Shown: positions 15,045 through 22,050 of the stretch, piece after piece | Position numbering within the stretch: the stretch's first letter is position 1 | Layout: each line of letters opens with the position of its first letter | NCBI GenBank assembly: GCA_017510875.1 | Contig: JAFWLX010000201.1 | Coordinates: 1-23,780, forward strand | Reading direction: 5' to 3' | Source: Atopobiaceae bacterium | GTDB lineage: Bacteria > Actinomycetota > Coriobacteriia > Coriobacteriales > Atopobiaceae | Length of the DNA: 23,780 nt | Notes under the pieces: generated by a model | Databases searched by the model: none | The model's input: only the letters and a program-made list of their open reading frames with translations | Told to the model about the DNA's origin: nothing | Position numbers and translations under genes: made by a program

Positions 15045-15085
15045 GAGGTGGGGCTGTAAGGCTGTGCCACCTCGCGTATCATAAT
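15045..15085 (+). promoter_or_regulatory. Possible purL promoter region with inverted repeat
   Basis: CATAAT at 15080-15085 (or TATCAT at 15077-15082) is a plausible -10 about 40 bp before purL, with only a weak -35. GAGGTGG (15045-15051) and CCACCTC (15067-15073) form an inverted repeat over the -35 region that could be an operator. No purine riboswitch was recognised. Confidence 0.3.
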
Positions 15086-15127
15086 CAAGTTACGCGACGC
15101 GCCACATACGCAGGAAGGCAGGACCAC

Positions 15128-18100
15128 ATGGTCTCTCGTGTCTATGTAGAAAAGAAGCCCGGGTTTGATGTCGAGGCGCACCAGCTCTCGCACGAGCTGC
15201 GCCACACGCTGGGAATCCAGGGGCTTACCAACCTTCGCCTTATCAATCGCTACGACGTAGAGGGCATCTCGAAAGAGCTCTTTGAGCGCTGCGTGCCCAC
15301 CGTCTTCTCAGAGCCGCAGTCCGACGACGTGTGCTTTGAGCTGCCCGACTTTGGCACGGCGGCCGTGTTTGCCGTCGAGTTCCTGCCTGGCCAGTTTGAC
15401 CAGCGCGCAGACTCGGCCAGCGAATGCGTGCAGCTTCTCTCGGCAGGGGAGCGTCCCGACGTTCTGAGCGCTACGCTCTACGTGCTAGAGGGCGACCTGA
15501 CCGACGCCGACATCGCTGCCATCAAGCACTACGTGATCAACCCCGTGGAGGCACGCGAGGCCTCGCTTGCCACGCGTGACACCCTTAAGATGGACTACCC
15601 CAAGCCGGCTATGGTCGAGACCCTTGACGGCTTCCTCGACCTTACGCAAGAGCAGCTGCAGGCGTTCATCGACGACCGCGGCTTGGCTATGGACCTGGCC
15701 GACATCACCTTCTGCCAGCAGTACTTTGCCAAAGAGGGTCGCAATCCCACCATCACCGAGATCAAGATGATCGACACCTACTGGAGCGATCATTGCCGTC
15801 ACACTACCTTTGGCACCGTGCTTGACGAGGTCACCATTGATGACAAGGTTGTGCAGGCGGCCTTTGACCGCTACCTGCAGGTTCGTCACGAGCTGGGTCG
15901 TGACGAGAAACCCGTGTGTCTCATGGACATGGGCACCATTGGTGCCAAGTACCTCAAGGCCCAAGGTGTGCTCACCGGCCTTGACGAGTCTGAAGAGATC
16001 AATGCCTGCACGGTCAAGGTGACCGTTGACGTCAACGGCACCGACGAGGACTGGCTCTTCCTCTTTAAGAACGAGACTCACAACCATCCCACCGAGATCG
16101 AGCCCTTTGGCGGCGCGGCCACCTGCATCGGCGGGGCCATCCGCGACCCGCTGAGCGGCCGCAGCTATGTGTACCAGGCCATGCGTGTAACGGGTGCTGG
16201 CGACCCAACCGTGCCCGTGAGCGATACCATTCCCGGCAAGCTGCCGCAGCGCAAGCTGGTGCGCACGGCGGCAGCGGGCTACTCTAGCTACGGAAACCAG
16301 ATTGGTCTGGCAACGGGCCAGGTAAGCGAGCTGTACCACCCCGGATACGTGGCCAAGCGCATGGAGATAGGCGCCGTGGTGGGTGCCACGCCAGCGTCTC
16401 ACGTGCACCGCGAATGCCCGGCTCCCGGCGACGTGATCGTGCTGCTGGGCGGCCGCACCGGTCGCGACGGCATTGGTGGCGCAACGGGATCCTCAAAGGC
16501 GCACAAGCTTGAGAGCCTTGAGACCTGCGGCGCCGAGGTGCAGAAGGGCAACGCCCCCGTTGAGCGCAAGCTGCAGCGCCTGTTCCGTCGCGCCGATGCC
16601 TGCCAGCTTATCAAGCGCTGCAACGACTTTGGAGCGGGCGGCGTGAGCGTGGCCATAGGTGAGCTTGCTGACGGCCTGTTCATCGACCTTAACAAGGTTC
16701 CCAAGAAGTACGAAGGCCTCGACGGCACCGAGCTGGCCATCTCCGAAAGCCAGGAGCGCATGGCCGTGGCCTTGGCGCCCGAGGACGTGGACGAGTTTAT
16801 AGGCTACGCCCACGAGGAGAACCTTGAGGCCACGCCGGTGGCAACCGTGACGGCCGAGCCGCGCCTGCGCATGGTGTGGGACGGCGAGACCATCGTGGAC
16901 GTGAGCCGCGAGTTCCTCAACTCCAACGGCGCTCCCAAGCACCAGGCGGTGCACGTGACGCAACAGGAAGCCTACGCCCCCGAGTGGAAGGGTGCCACGG
17001 TCGCCGAGCGCATGCGCAGCCTGGTTACCGACCTCAACGTCGCTTCGAACAAGGGCCTCTCCGAGCGCTTTGACTCCACCATTGGTGCAGGTACCGTGCT
17101 TATGCCCTTTGGCGGGCGTACGCAGCTCACGCCAGCCTCTGCCATGGTTGCCAAGCTGCCCGTGCTGGGCGAGACCACCACAGTGAGTGGCATGGCCTGG
17201 GGCTTCAACCCCTACCTCTCAAGCGCCAATCAGTTTACGGGGGCCTATTTGGCCGTAGTCGAGAGCGTTTGCCGTCTGGTGGCGGCGGGCCTGCTGCACA
17301 AGAGTGCCTACCTTACCTTCCAAGAGTACTTTGAGCGCCTGCGCACCGAGCCAGAGCGCTGGGGCAAGCCCACGGCGGCAGTGCTTGGCGCGCTTATGGC
17401 CCAACTTGACCTAGAGATTGGCTCCATTGGGGGCAAGGACTCCATGAGCGGCAGCTTTGAGGACCTGGATGTGCCGCCCACACTGGTGAGCTTTGCCACA
17501 GCGGTAGGCAAGATCGACCGCATCACCTCGCCTGAGTTCAAGGGTGCGGGGCACCGCGTGATTGCCGTCATCCCGCGCTACGAGGAGGACGGGCTGACAC
17601 CTCAGCCGCAGGCCATGCTCGACACGCTTGACTTTGTGGAGGACCTTATTGGCTCTGGTGCTGCCTTGGCGGTCTCTACCTGCGGCTATGGCGGTCCGGC
17701 CGAGGCGCTGTTCAAGATGTGCGTGGGCAATCAGCTGGGCGTTGCGGTTGATGCGCACTACACCAGCGAGGCGCTCTTTGGCCTTGCGTACGGCAGCTTC
17801 ATCATCGAGCTGTCCGATGATGCTGTGGTTGACGAGCCTTCCGCCGATGTGGCCGTGGGCCCCTTGGGCTTCACTACCGAGGACTACGTGTTTGACGCCT
17901 GTGGCGAGACGATCGATCTAGCCCAACTGCAGGAGCTGTGGGAGGGCGCCCTTGAGCAGGTCTTCCCGTATCGCGGGGCCGGCAAGCAGGTTGAGCAGGT
18001 CAGCTACCGTGTGGATGAGCATGCGAATACGCCAAGGCCAGCGCCTCTTGTGCATGTGCCACGTCCGCGCGTGATCATTCCGGTGTTCCCCGGCAACAAC

Positions 18101-18859
18101 TGCGAGTACGACTCTGCCTTGGCCTTCGAGCGCGCCGGGGCCGAGGCGGCCACCTTTATCGTCAACAACCTCACGCCCGATCGCGTGGCGCAGAGCACGC
18201 GCGAGCTGGTGCGCGAGATTGACTCCAGCCAGATCATCATGATTCCGGGCGGCTTTAGCGGCGGCGACGAGCCTGACGGCTCGGCTAAGTTCATCACGTC
18301 CTTCTTCCGTGCGCCCGAGGTAACCGATGCGGTGCGGCGCCTGCTGTACGAGCGCGACGGTCTTATCCTGGGCATCTGCAATGGCTTCCAGGCGCTGGTA
18401 AAGCTGGGTCTTGTGCCCTATGGCGACATTAGGCCCATGGATGTGACTTGCCCAACGCTCACCTTCAATAGCATCGGACGTCACCAGAGTCGTCTAGTGC
18501 GTACCCGTGTTGCCAGCAACCTCTCGCCCTGGCTCTCTCAGTGCGAGGTAGGCGACATTCACACCATAGCCATCAGTCACGGCGAGGGCCGCTTTGTGGC
18601 CGACGTTGACCTGCTCGCACGCATGGCGGCATCCGGCCAGATTGCCACGCAGTACGTGGACGAGGCTGGCGTGCCCAGCATGGACCTGTCGGTGAACCCC
18701 AACGGCTCGCTGCTTGCCATCGAGGGCATCACCAGTCCCGATGGTCGTGTGCTGGGCAAGATGGGCCACACCGAGCGCTACGCGCAGGGCAACTATAAGA
18801 ACGTGCCCGGCAATCCTTACCAGCCCCTCTTTGCTGGCGGTGTAGCGTACTTCAAGTAG
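15128..18859 (+). CDS. purL: Phosphoribosylformylglycinamidine synthase, single-chain
   Basis: The 1243-residue enzyme turns FGAR, glutamine and ATP into FGAM, the fourth step of de novo purine synthesis. It is the large form, with synthetase and glutaminase in one chain. The N-terminal part is followed by the linker and ATP-grasp-like AIR-synthetase halves, with SDHCRHTTFG near residue 220 and FKNETHNHPTEIEPFGGAAT near 315. The C-terminal class I glutaminase starts at about 980 (PVFPGNNCEYD), with the nucleophile C1084 in GICNGFQAL and the H1214-E1216 pair in MGHTER. The somewhat short length (E. coli is about 1295) and the motifs fit the Gram-positive clade of this form. AGGAAGG precedes the start. 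No other pur gene is in the window. Confidence 0.97.
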   Translation: MVSRVYVEKKPGFDVEAHQLSHELRHTLGIQGLTNLRLINRYDVEGISKELFERCVPTVFSEPQSDDVCFELPDFGTAAVFAVEFLPGQFDQRADSASECVQLLSAGERPDVLSATLYVLEGDLTDADIAAIKHYVINPVEAREASLATRDTLKMDYPKPAMVETLDGFLDLTQEQLQAFIDDRGLAMDLADITFCQQYFAKEGRNPTITEIKMIDTYWSDHCRHTTFGTVLDEVTIDDKVVQAAFDRYLQVRHELGRDEKPVCLMDMGTIGAKYLKAQGVLTGLDESEEINACTVKVTVDVNGTDEDWLFLFKNETHNHPTEIEPFGGAATCIGGAIRDPLSGRSYVYQAMRVTGAGDPTVPVSDTIPGKLPQRKLVRTAAAGYSSYGNQIGLATGQVSELYHPGYVAKRMEIGAVVGATPASHVHRECPAPGDVIVLLGGRTGRDGIGGATGSSKAHKLESLETCGAEVQKGNAPVERKLQRLFRRADACQLIKRCNDFGAGGVSVAIGELADGLFIDLNKVPKKYEGLDGTELAISESQERMAVALAPEDVDEFIGYAHEENLEATPVATVTAEPRLRMVWDGETIVDVSREFLNSNGAPKHQAVHVTQQEAYAPEWKGATVAERMRSLVTDLNVASNKGLSERFDSTIGAGTVLMPFGGRTQLTPASAMVAKLPVLGETTTVSGMAWGFNPYLSSANQFTGAYLAVVESVCRLVAAGLLHKSAYLTFQEYFERLRTEPERWGKPTAAVLGALMAQLDLEIGSIGGKDSMSGSFEDLDVPPTLVSFATAVGKIDRITSPEFKGAGHRVIAVIPRYEEDGLTPQPQAMLDTLDFVEDLIGSGAALAVSTCGYGGPAEALFKMCVGNQLGVAVDAHYTSEALFGLAYGSFIIELSDDAVVDEPSADVAVGPLGFTTEDYVFDACGETIDLAQLQELWEGALEQVFPYRGAGKQVEQVSYRVDEHANTPRPAPLVHVPRPRVIIPVFPGNNCEYDSALAFERAGAEAATFIVNNLTPDRVAQSTRELVREIDSSQIIMIPGGFSGGDEPDGSAKFITSFFRAPEVTDAVRRLLYERDGLILGICNGFQALVKLGLVPYGDIRPMDVTCPTLTFNSIGRHQSRLVRTRVASNLSPWLSQCEVGDIHTIAISHGEGRFVADVDLLARMAASGQIATQYVDEAGVPSMDLSVNPNGSLLAIEGITSPDGRVLGKMGHTERYAQGNYKNVPGNPYQPLFAGGVAYFK

Positions 18860-18935
18860 GACATAGCCGGCTACATAGAAACGTGGACTAGAGGATCGAC
18901 ATAGCTGGCTACATATAGACGTGAACTAGAGGACC
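18860..18935 (+). repeat. Two tandem 38-bp units directly after purL
   Basis: Unit 1 (18860-18897) and unit 2 (18898-18935) are back to back and differ at 5 of 38 positions. They begin on the first base after the purL stop. Each starts with GACATAGC and includes a near-palindrome (TAGCCGGCTA in unit 1, TAGCTGGCTA in unit 2). They lie in the 3' untranslated region, ahead of the terminator. Confidence 0.9.
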
Positions 18936-18970
18936 ATCCTACGCCATTATGTAAGCAGAATGGCAAGTCA

Positions 18971-19010
18971 GGGCCGGTGGACGGCAACGGTCGTCCACCG
19001 GCCCTTGTTC
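18971..19010 (+). terminator. purL terminator
   Basis: GGGCCGGTGGACG (18971-18983) pairs perfectly with 18992-19004 across an 8-nt loop and is followed by TTGTTC, a short T-rich tail. It is the only clear intrinsic terminator downstream of purL. Confidence 0.7.
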
Positions 19011-19011
19011 C

Positions 19012-19133
19012 ACTTTGCCCTACGTTGTTTGGACCTAAAGTAACGTCAATCGGACGTACTGGCAGTCAGCCGGTACGTCCGACTGACGTTACTTGAGCTC
19101 AAATCAGGCAAAGTAGCGTCATATCGACGTACC
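19012..19133. repeat. Inverted repeat plus a third diverged copy, between convergent genes
   Basis: A 22-bp stem with one mismatch (19038-19059 with 19073-19094, 13-nt loop) is flanked by a second pair further out, ACTTTGCC 19012-19019 with GGCAAAGT 19107-19114. A third, diverged direct copy of the AAAGTAACGTCAATCGGACG motif lies at 19110-19133. The block fills the space between the purL terminator and the end of the CARF-HEPN gene. No T run follows on either strand. It may serve as the minus-strand terminator or be the remains of a palindromic repeat element. Confidence 0.75.
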
Positions 19134-19155
19134 GGCCAGCTGTCGTGCACCGCTT

Positions 19156-21318
19156 CTATTGCTGGCTGTTCTGCTCCTTGTTGTCAGTATCCTGCTGTTG
19201 GTTGCCAGAGTCCTTACGGTCCTCGTTCGCGCGGTCATCGTCCCTGTGGTCATCGTCCCCGTGGTCGTCGTTTCCGCGGTTGCCGTCCCTGTGGTAGTTA
19301 TTCCTGCGGTAGTTGTTCCTATGGTCGTCGTTTCCGCGGTTGCCGTCTTTGCGGTCATCGCTTCCGCGATTCTCGTTATCGCGATTATCATTCCCGCGGT
19401 CGTCGTCCTTGCGGCCATCGTTCCCGCGGTTGTCGTCCCCATCGCTACGCTCACCGTAGGGGCGCCTTGGACGTTGCGGTATCAGCTCCCTTGACTTGGC
19501 GTTAATCTCGCCAAAGCTTATCTGCATGATAGGCTCGTCGCTTGGCTCTAGGCTCTCCATTACCTTCTCGTAGCTTATGATAAAGAACCTCAGCGCCTGG
19601 CTTATGCGTTCCATGCGCTCGCTTACGTCCCACTCTTCGCGAATGACGGCGCCTCCGCCTTCGTTCTCGGCATGGTTGGTGGCGTTGCGTACTTGCCCAA
19701 TGTTGTAATAGGCAAACAGAAGGTTGCTCAAGGCTTCGCGGTCGGTGCAGCGGGTGTACGCTTGCAAAACCTTGTCGTCCGTTGCATCCAGAAGGCCCAC
19801 GGTCTTCTTCGCATGCTCTTTCTGGAGCACAGAATTGTCAGCATGCGGTATGGCTGACCTGTTAGAGTACTTGACATAGTATTTGACGAAGTAGTGGGAG
19901 ACATCGTACATCTTGTACTTCTCAAACGGCTTGAGGTCAAAGTGCTCTTGGGCAAAGATCCCCAACGCCTTCGTCCTAGACTCCTCCGAGTTGCAGTAGT
20001 AAAAGATGCCACGATCAACAATGTCCTGTGGTGCCCGCGCCTCAACAATCGTAAGCGCTTGTTGCCACATGCCTTTGCGATAGGTCCATTTCACCAGGTC
20101 AATGAACGTGGGGCCTCCTTCGTCGAGCATGCTGCCGTAGTCTCTCTCAATGCCTTCGATGGCAATGGCAAAGTAGCGCTCAACTATGCTGTAGCCCAAA
20201 CGGTCTTTTGAGGAAAGGAGTTCGCGGAGGCGCACGATACCACGTTCGATGTCGTTGATGTCGCACAGCGACAGGCCCACATCAATGACGCGCATGGCGT
20301 AAAGCAAGGAGTCAATGTAGGCATTCTCAATGCCCTGCAAAGCCCAGTACTCACAAAGAAGATCGGTCTTGCCGTAAGCGAGGAAGGTTCGCATGCCCGC
20401 AAGCAGCTCGCTTACGTTGCAAAGAGTGCTTTCATCGCCTATGAAGCTGATGAGGGCATGAGGCTTGTTGGAGGTTGCCATAACTTGGACCACATTGATA
20501 TGCGAGTCGGGTACCAGGCGGGCAATGGCCATGAGGTTGAGGAGGGTGAGCGTGTCGTGAGTGCTTTCGCTGTTGATATTGATGTAGACATCAACGTCAG
20601 CGGGCTCACCGTCCCGCTCGGCCATTTCACCAAGAGTCTTGGCAAGTGCGTCGGCCGTGGGGAGATTGCCCTTGTCGTCGGTGGGCACAAAGCGTATCCG
20701 CACGTCCTCGTTGCTCTCAAGGAGCTCCAGCTTATGGGAGTCGCGCATCTCGTTGTACAGGTAGAAGATGGCCCAACGGCGGTGCTGCCAGGATTTCTCG
20801 CTGTAATGTGGGAGCTCCTCGGCCATCATTGCCCAGAGATCTTCCTGCAGCTGAGCATCGTGGGCAATGCATCCAAAGAGTCGGTTTATGCGATCGGTGC
20901 GATTCTGCGCCTTCTCTGCGAGGAACTTCTTGAGAAGGGCAATGGTGGCTTCCTTCTCATCCTCATCGAGCAACTCGTTGACATCCTGATCCTCTATGTG
21001 CATCTCGTCCACAAACTGGGCCAGACGATAACGCAGCAGGTTATAGTCCGAGAGCGAGTTGATGTCAGATTCGTAGAACGACCGACCGTCCTTGAGGACC
21101 ATGGTCTCAAGTTCGTCGCCTGGGCCGTACGTTCTCTTGTTGCCTAGAACAATCATCTCTTCTATGGGATGGTTGGCAAGGATGCACTTGCTCACGGCCT
21201 CGGCAGGAAGAAGTGCGTCGCAGTACAGGGGCCTGATACTGTCGCCGCTTACGTAGTAGGCGAGGTCCTCCCTGTGGTTGCCGCTGTAGAGCGATGTGAT
21301 CATGATGCTGTGCTTCAT
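19156..21318 (-). CDS. Orphan TM1812/CARF-like protein with HEPN RNase domain and disordered repeat tail
   Basis: The start is ATG 21316-21318, with AGGA five bases upstream; the open frame extends to 21681 through a repeat element but without a ribosome site. The 720-residue protein reads as a Csx1/Csm6-type sensor nuclease. Residues 1-330 resemble the TM1812 branch of CARF proteins (MITSL at the start, IEEMIVLGNKRTYG at 52-65, VYININSESTHDT at 244-256, AYGKTDLLCEYW at 314-325). Next comes KGMWQQALTIVEA (415-427), seen in that family. A HEPN motif R-N-x3-H follows at 544-549 (QVRNATNHAEN). CARF domains sense cyclic oligoadenylate made by type III CRISPR complexes and switch on HEPN RNase activity. 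No cas genes or array are visible here. Residues 621-720 form a charged Asp/Arg/Asn/Gly tail that is unusual for the family. The family call is by eye and needs a profile search. Confidence 0.68.
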   Translation of the reverse strand: MKHSIMITSLYSGNHREDLAYYVSGDSIRPLYCDALLPAEAVSKCILANHPIEEMIVLGNKRTYGPGDELETMVLKDGRSFYESDINSLSDYNLLRYRLAQFVDEMHIEDQDVNELLDEDEKEATIALLKKFLAEKAQNRTDRINRLFGCIAHDAQLQEDLWAMMAEELPHYSEKSWQHRRWAIFYLYNEMRDSHKLELLESNEDVRIRFVPTDDKGNLPTADALAKTLGEMAERDGEPADVDVYININSESTHDTLTLLNLMAIARLVPDSHINVVQVMATSNKPHALISFIGDESTLCNVSELLAGMRTFLAYGKTDLLCEYWALQGIENAYIDSLLYAMRVIDVGLSLCDINDIERGIVRLRELLSSKDRLGYSIVERYFAIAIEGIERDYGSMLDEGGPTFIDLVKWTYRKGMWQQALTIVEARAPQDIVDRGIFYYCNSEESRTKALGIFAQEHFDLKPFEKYKMYDVSHYFVKYYVKYSNRSAIPHADNSVLQKEHAKKTVGLLDATDDKVLQAYTRCTDREALSNLLFAYYNIGQVRNATNHAENEGGGAVIREEWDVSERMERISQALRFFIISYEKVMESLEPSDEPIMQISFGEINAKSRELIPQRPRRPYGERSDGDDNRGNDGRKDDDRGNDNRDNENRGSDDRKDGNRGNDDHRNNYRRNNYHRDGNRGNDDHGDDDHRDDDRANEDRKDSGNQQQDTDNKEQNSQQ
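19219..19428 (-). repeat. In-frame 15/30-bp minisatellite coding the tail of the CARF-HEPN protein
   Basis: Seven degenerate 30-bp units (residues 631-700), each made of two 15-bp halves, encode decapeptides such as RGNDGRKDDD and RGNDDHGDDD. RGN or RGS recurs at residues 631, 641, 651, 661 and 681. The repeat keeps frame and contains no hydrophobic residues apart from one Ala and a few Tyr. It is prone to change in unit number by slippage. Confidence 0.85.
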
Positions 21319-21441
21319 GAGGGTCCTTTCGGTGTTGTCTGTGTCGAGCACTCTCTTATTGTCGCAGAACAGACGCATTAAGTGCTTGCAAAGCATGTCG
21401 AATGGCCGTTCTTTCCGCAAGGCAAAACTGACAGTTCTGGA

Positions 21442-21552
21442 GTGCGTGGACTGGGGGACCGTCCCCCCAATCCACGTTGGCGGGACAATCGTGCAATACC
21501 CTTGCTTCTTTTTGCCAGCGTGGATTGAGGGACGGTCCCTCAGTCCACGCAC
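21442..21552. repeat. GGGACGGTCCC-type inverted repeat in the leader of the CARF-HEPN gene
   Basis: Arms of about 40 bp (21442-21481 and 21514-21552) are inverted copies at roughly 90% identity with a 32-bp centre. Each arm is itself a palindrome (GGGGGACCGTCCCCC at left, GAGGGACGGTCCCTC at right, both inside GTGGA...TCCAC). It lies about 125-235 bp upstream of the start codon. It resembles dispersed REP-like palindromes that can be moved by Y1 (RAYT) transposases; no transposase is in the window. Confidence 0.8.
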
Positions 21553-21595
21553 CAACAGTGCGCCACAACACATGCGGCGCACGCACTTACAAGCT

Positions 21596-21618
21596 GCGCT
21601 TGTTTTGCAAACAAGCGC
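21596..21618. other. Perfect 10-bp hairpin in divergent intergenic region
   Basis: GCGCTTGTTT (21596-21605), loop TGC, then the exact complement (21609-21618), followed by ATTTTG on the plus strand. It lies in the 428-bp space between the divergent CARF-HEPN gene and the 43-codon ORF. The space must also hold both promoters; a possible minus-strand -35 TTGTCA (complement of 21652-21657) is paired with only a weak -10. Confidence 0.5.
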
Positions 21619-21746
21619 ATTTTGTGCCTCTATGCAGGGATTATGTCGATGTGACAACTTGTGAGACAAGCTCTTGCACAAAGTGTGTGTCCGTGACAGG
21701 ATGCAGTTGCGTAACAGTTTAGTAACACAAATGAGAGCGAGGAATC

Positions 21747-21878
21747 ATGGCCAAGATGTACAAGACTGTTCTCAGCGGCCTTCGCGAGATGAAGGCGCAC
21801 AAGCAAGACCGCCGTACCATTGACCGGACACCCGAACGCCTAACGCTCAATGCGCCCCGTCTTCGTCAGATCTGGTAG
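21747..21878 (+). CDS. Small 43-residue basic protein of unknown function
   Basis: ATG 21747 follows GCGAGGAATC, a fair ribosome site, and the frame runs 43 codons to TAG 21876-21878. The product begins MAKMYKTVLSGLREMKAHKQ and ends NAPRLRQIW. It is rich in Arg and Lys, has no membrane segment, and its codon choice matches the neighbours. I recognise no family. The first half could form a basic helix. It sits alone between the divergent CARF-HEPN gene and a large palindrome, 15 bp before the latter. It could be a conserved small protein or a small regulator; the ORF is short enough that chance cannot be fully excluded. Confidence 0.55.
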   Translation: MAKMYKTVLSGLREMKAHKQDRRTIDRTPERLTLNAPRLRQIW

Positions 21879-21893
21879 AGGTTAGAGACTAGT

Positions 21894-22049
21894 ACACCCC
21901 TCAGCAAGCAGCTTGCCGCTTGCCGCGCCCATTTGCCCAATCTGGCGGGGTGGCACTCTAGAAGTACGCCCAGTACTCCGTCGGGTGCCACCCCGCCGCC
22001 TTGAACGAATGGATCTGCGGCAGGCGGCAAGCTGTTTGCAAAGGGGTGT
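21894..22049. repeat. 156-bp nested palindrome abutting the ecfT stop codon
   Basis: The outer arms, 21894-21927 and 22018-22049, share ACACCCC, CAGCTTGCCGC and TGCCGC in register with a few mismatches. An inner perfect 13-bp stem pairs 21944-21956 with 21985-21997, and a small AGTAC/GTACT stem sits at the tip. The right arm ends one base before the ecfT stop (22051). The design matches the 5195-5469 element but the sequence differs. Confidence 0.85.
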
Positions 22050-22050
22050 A

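Noticed and set aside
15485..16408. Long minus-strand frames inside purL (also 16493-16963 and 17918-18484)
   Set aside because: GC-rich shadow frames of a certain gene; no ribosome sites and no recognisable protein motifs.
18860..18935. CRISPR array
   Set aside because: Only two directly adjacent 38-bp units with no spacers; it is a tandem duplication. No other repeat-spacer pattern was seen in the window.
19159..19494. A 111-codon plus-strand frame encoding an almost purely hydrophobic Val/Ala/Ile protein opposite the CARF-HEPN tail
   Set aside because: It is the mirror of the Asp/Asn/Arg/Gly minisatellite read on the other strand. It has no ribosome site, and the minus-strand frame fits a complete gene.
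21319..21681. N-terminal extension of the CARF-HEPN protein by 121 residues
   Set aside because: It would translate the palindromic repeat element; the ATG at 21318 has a ribosome site and begins the conserved domain.
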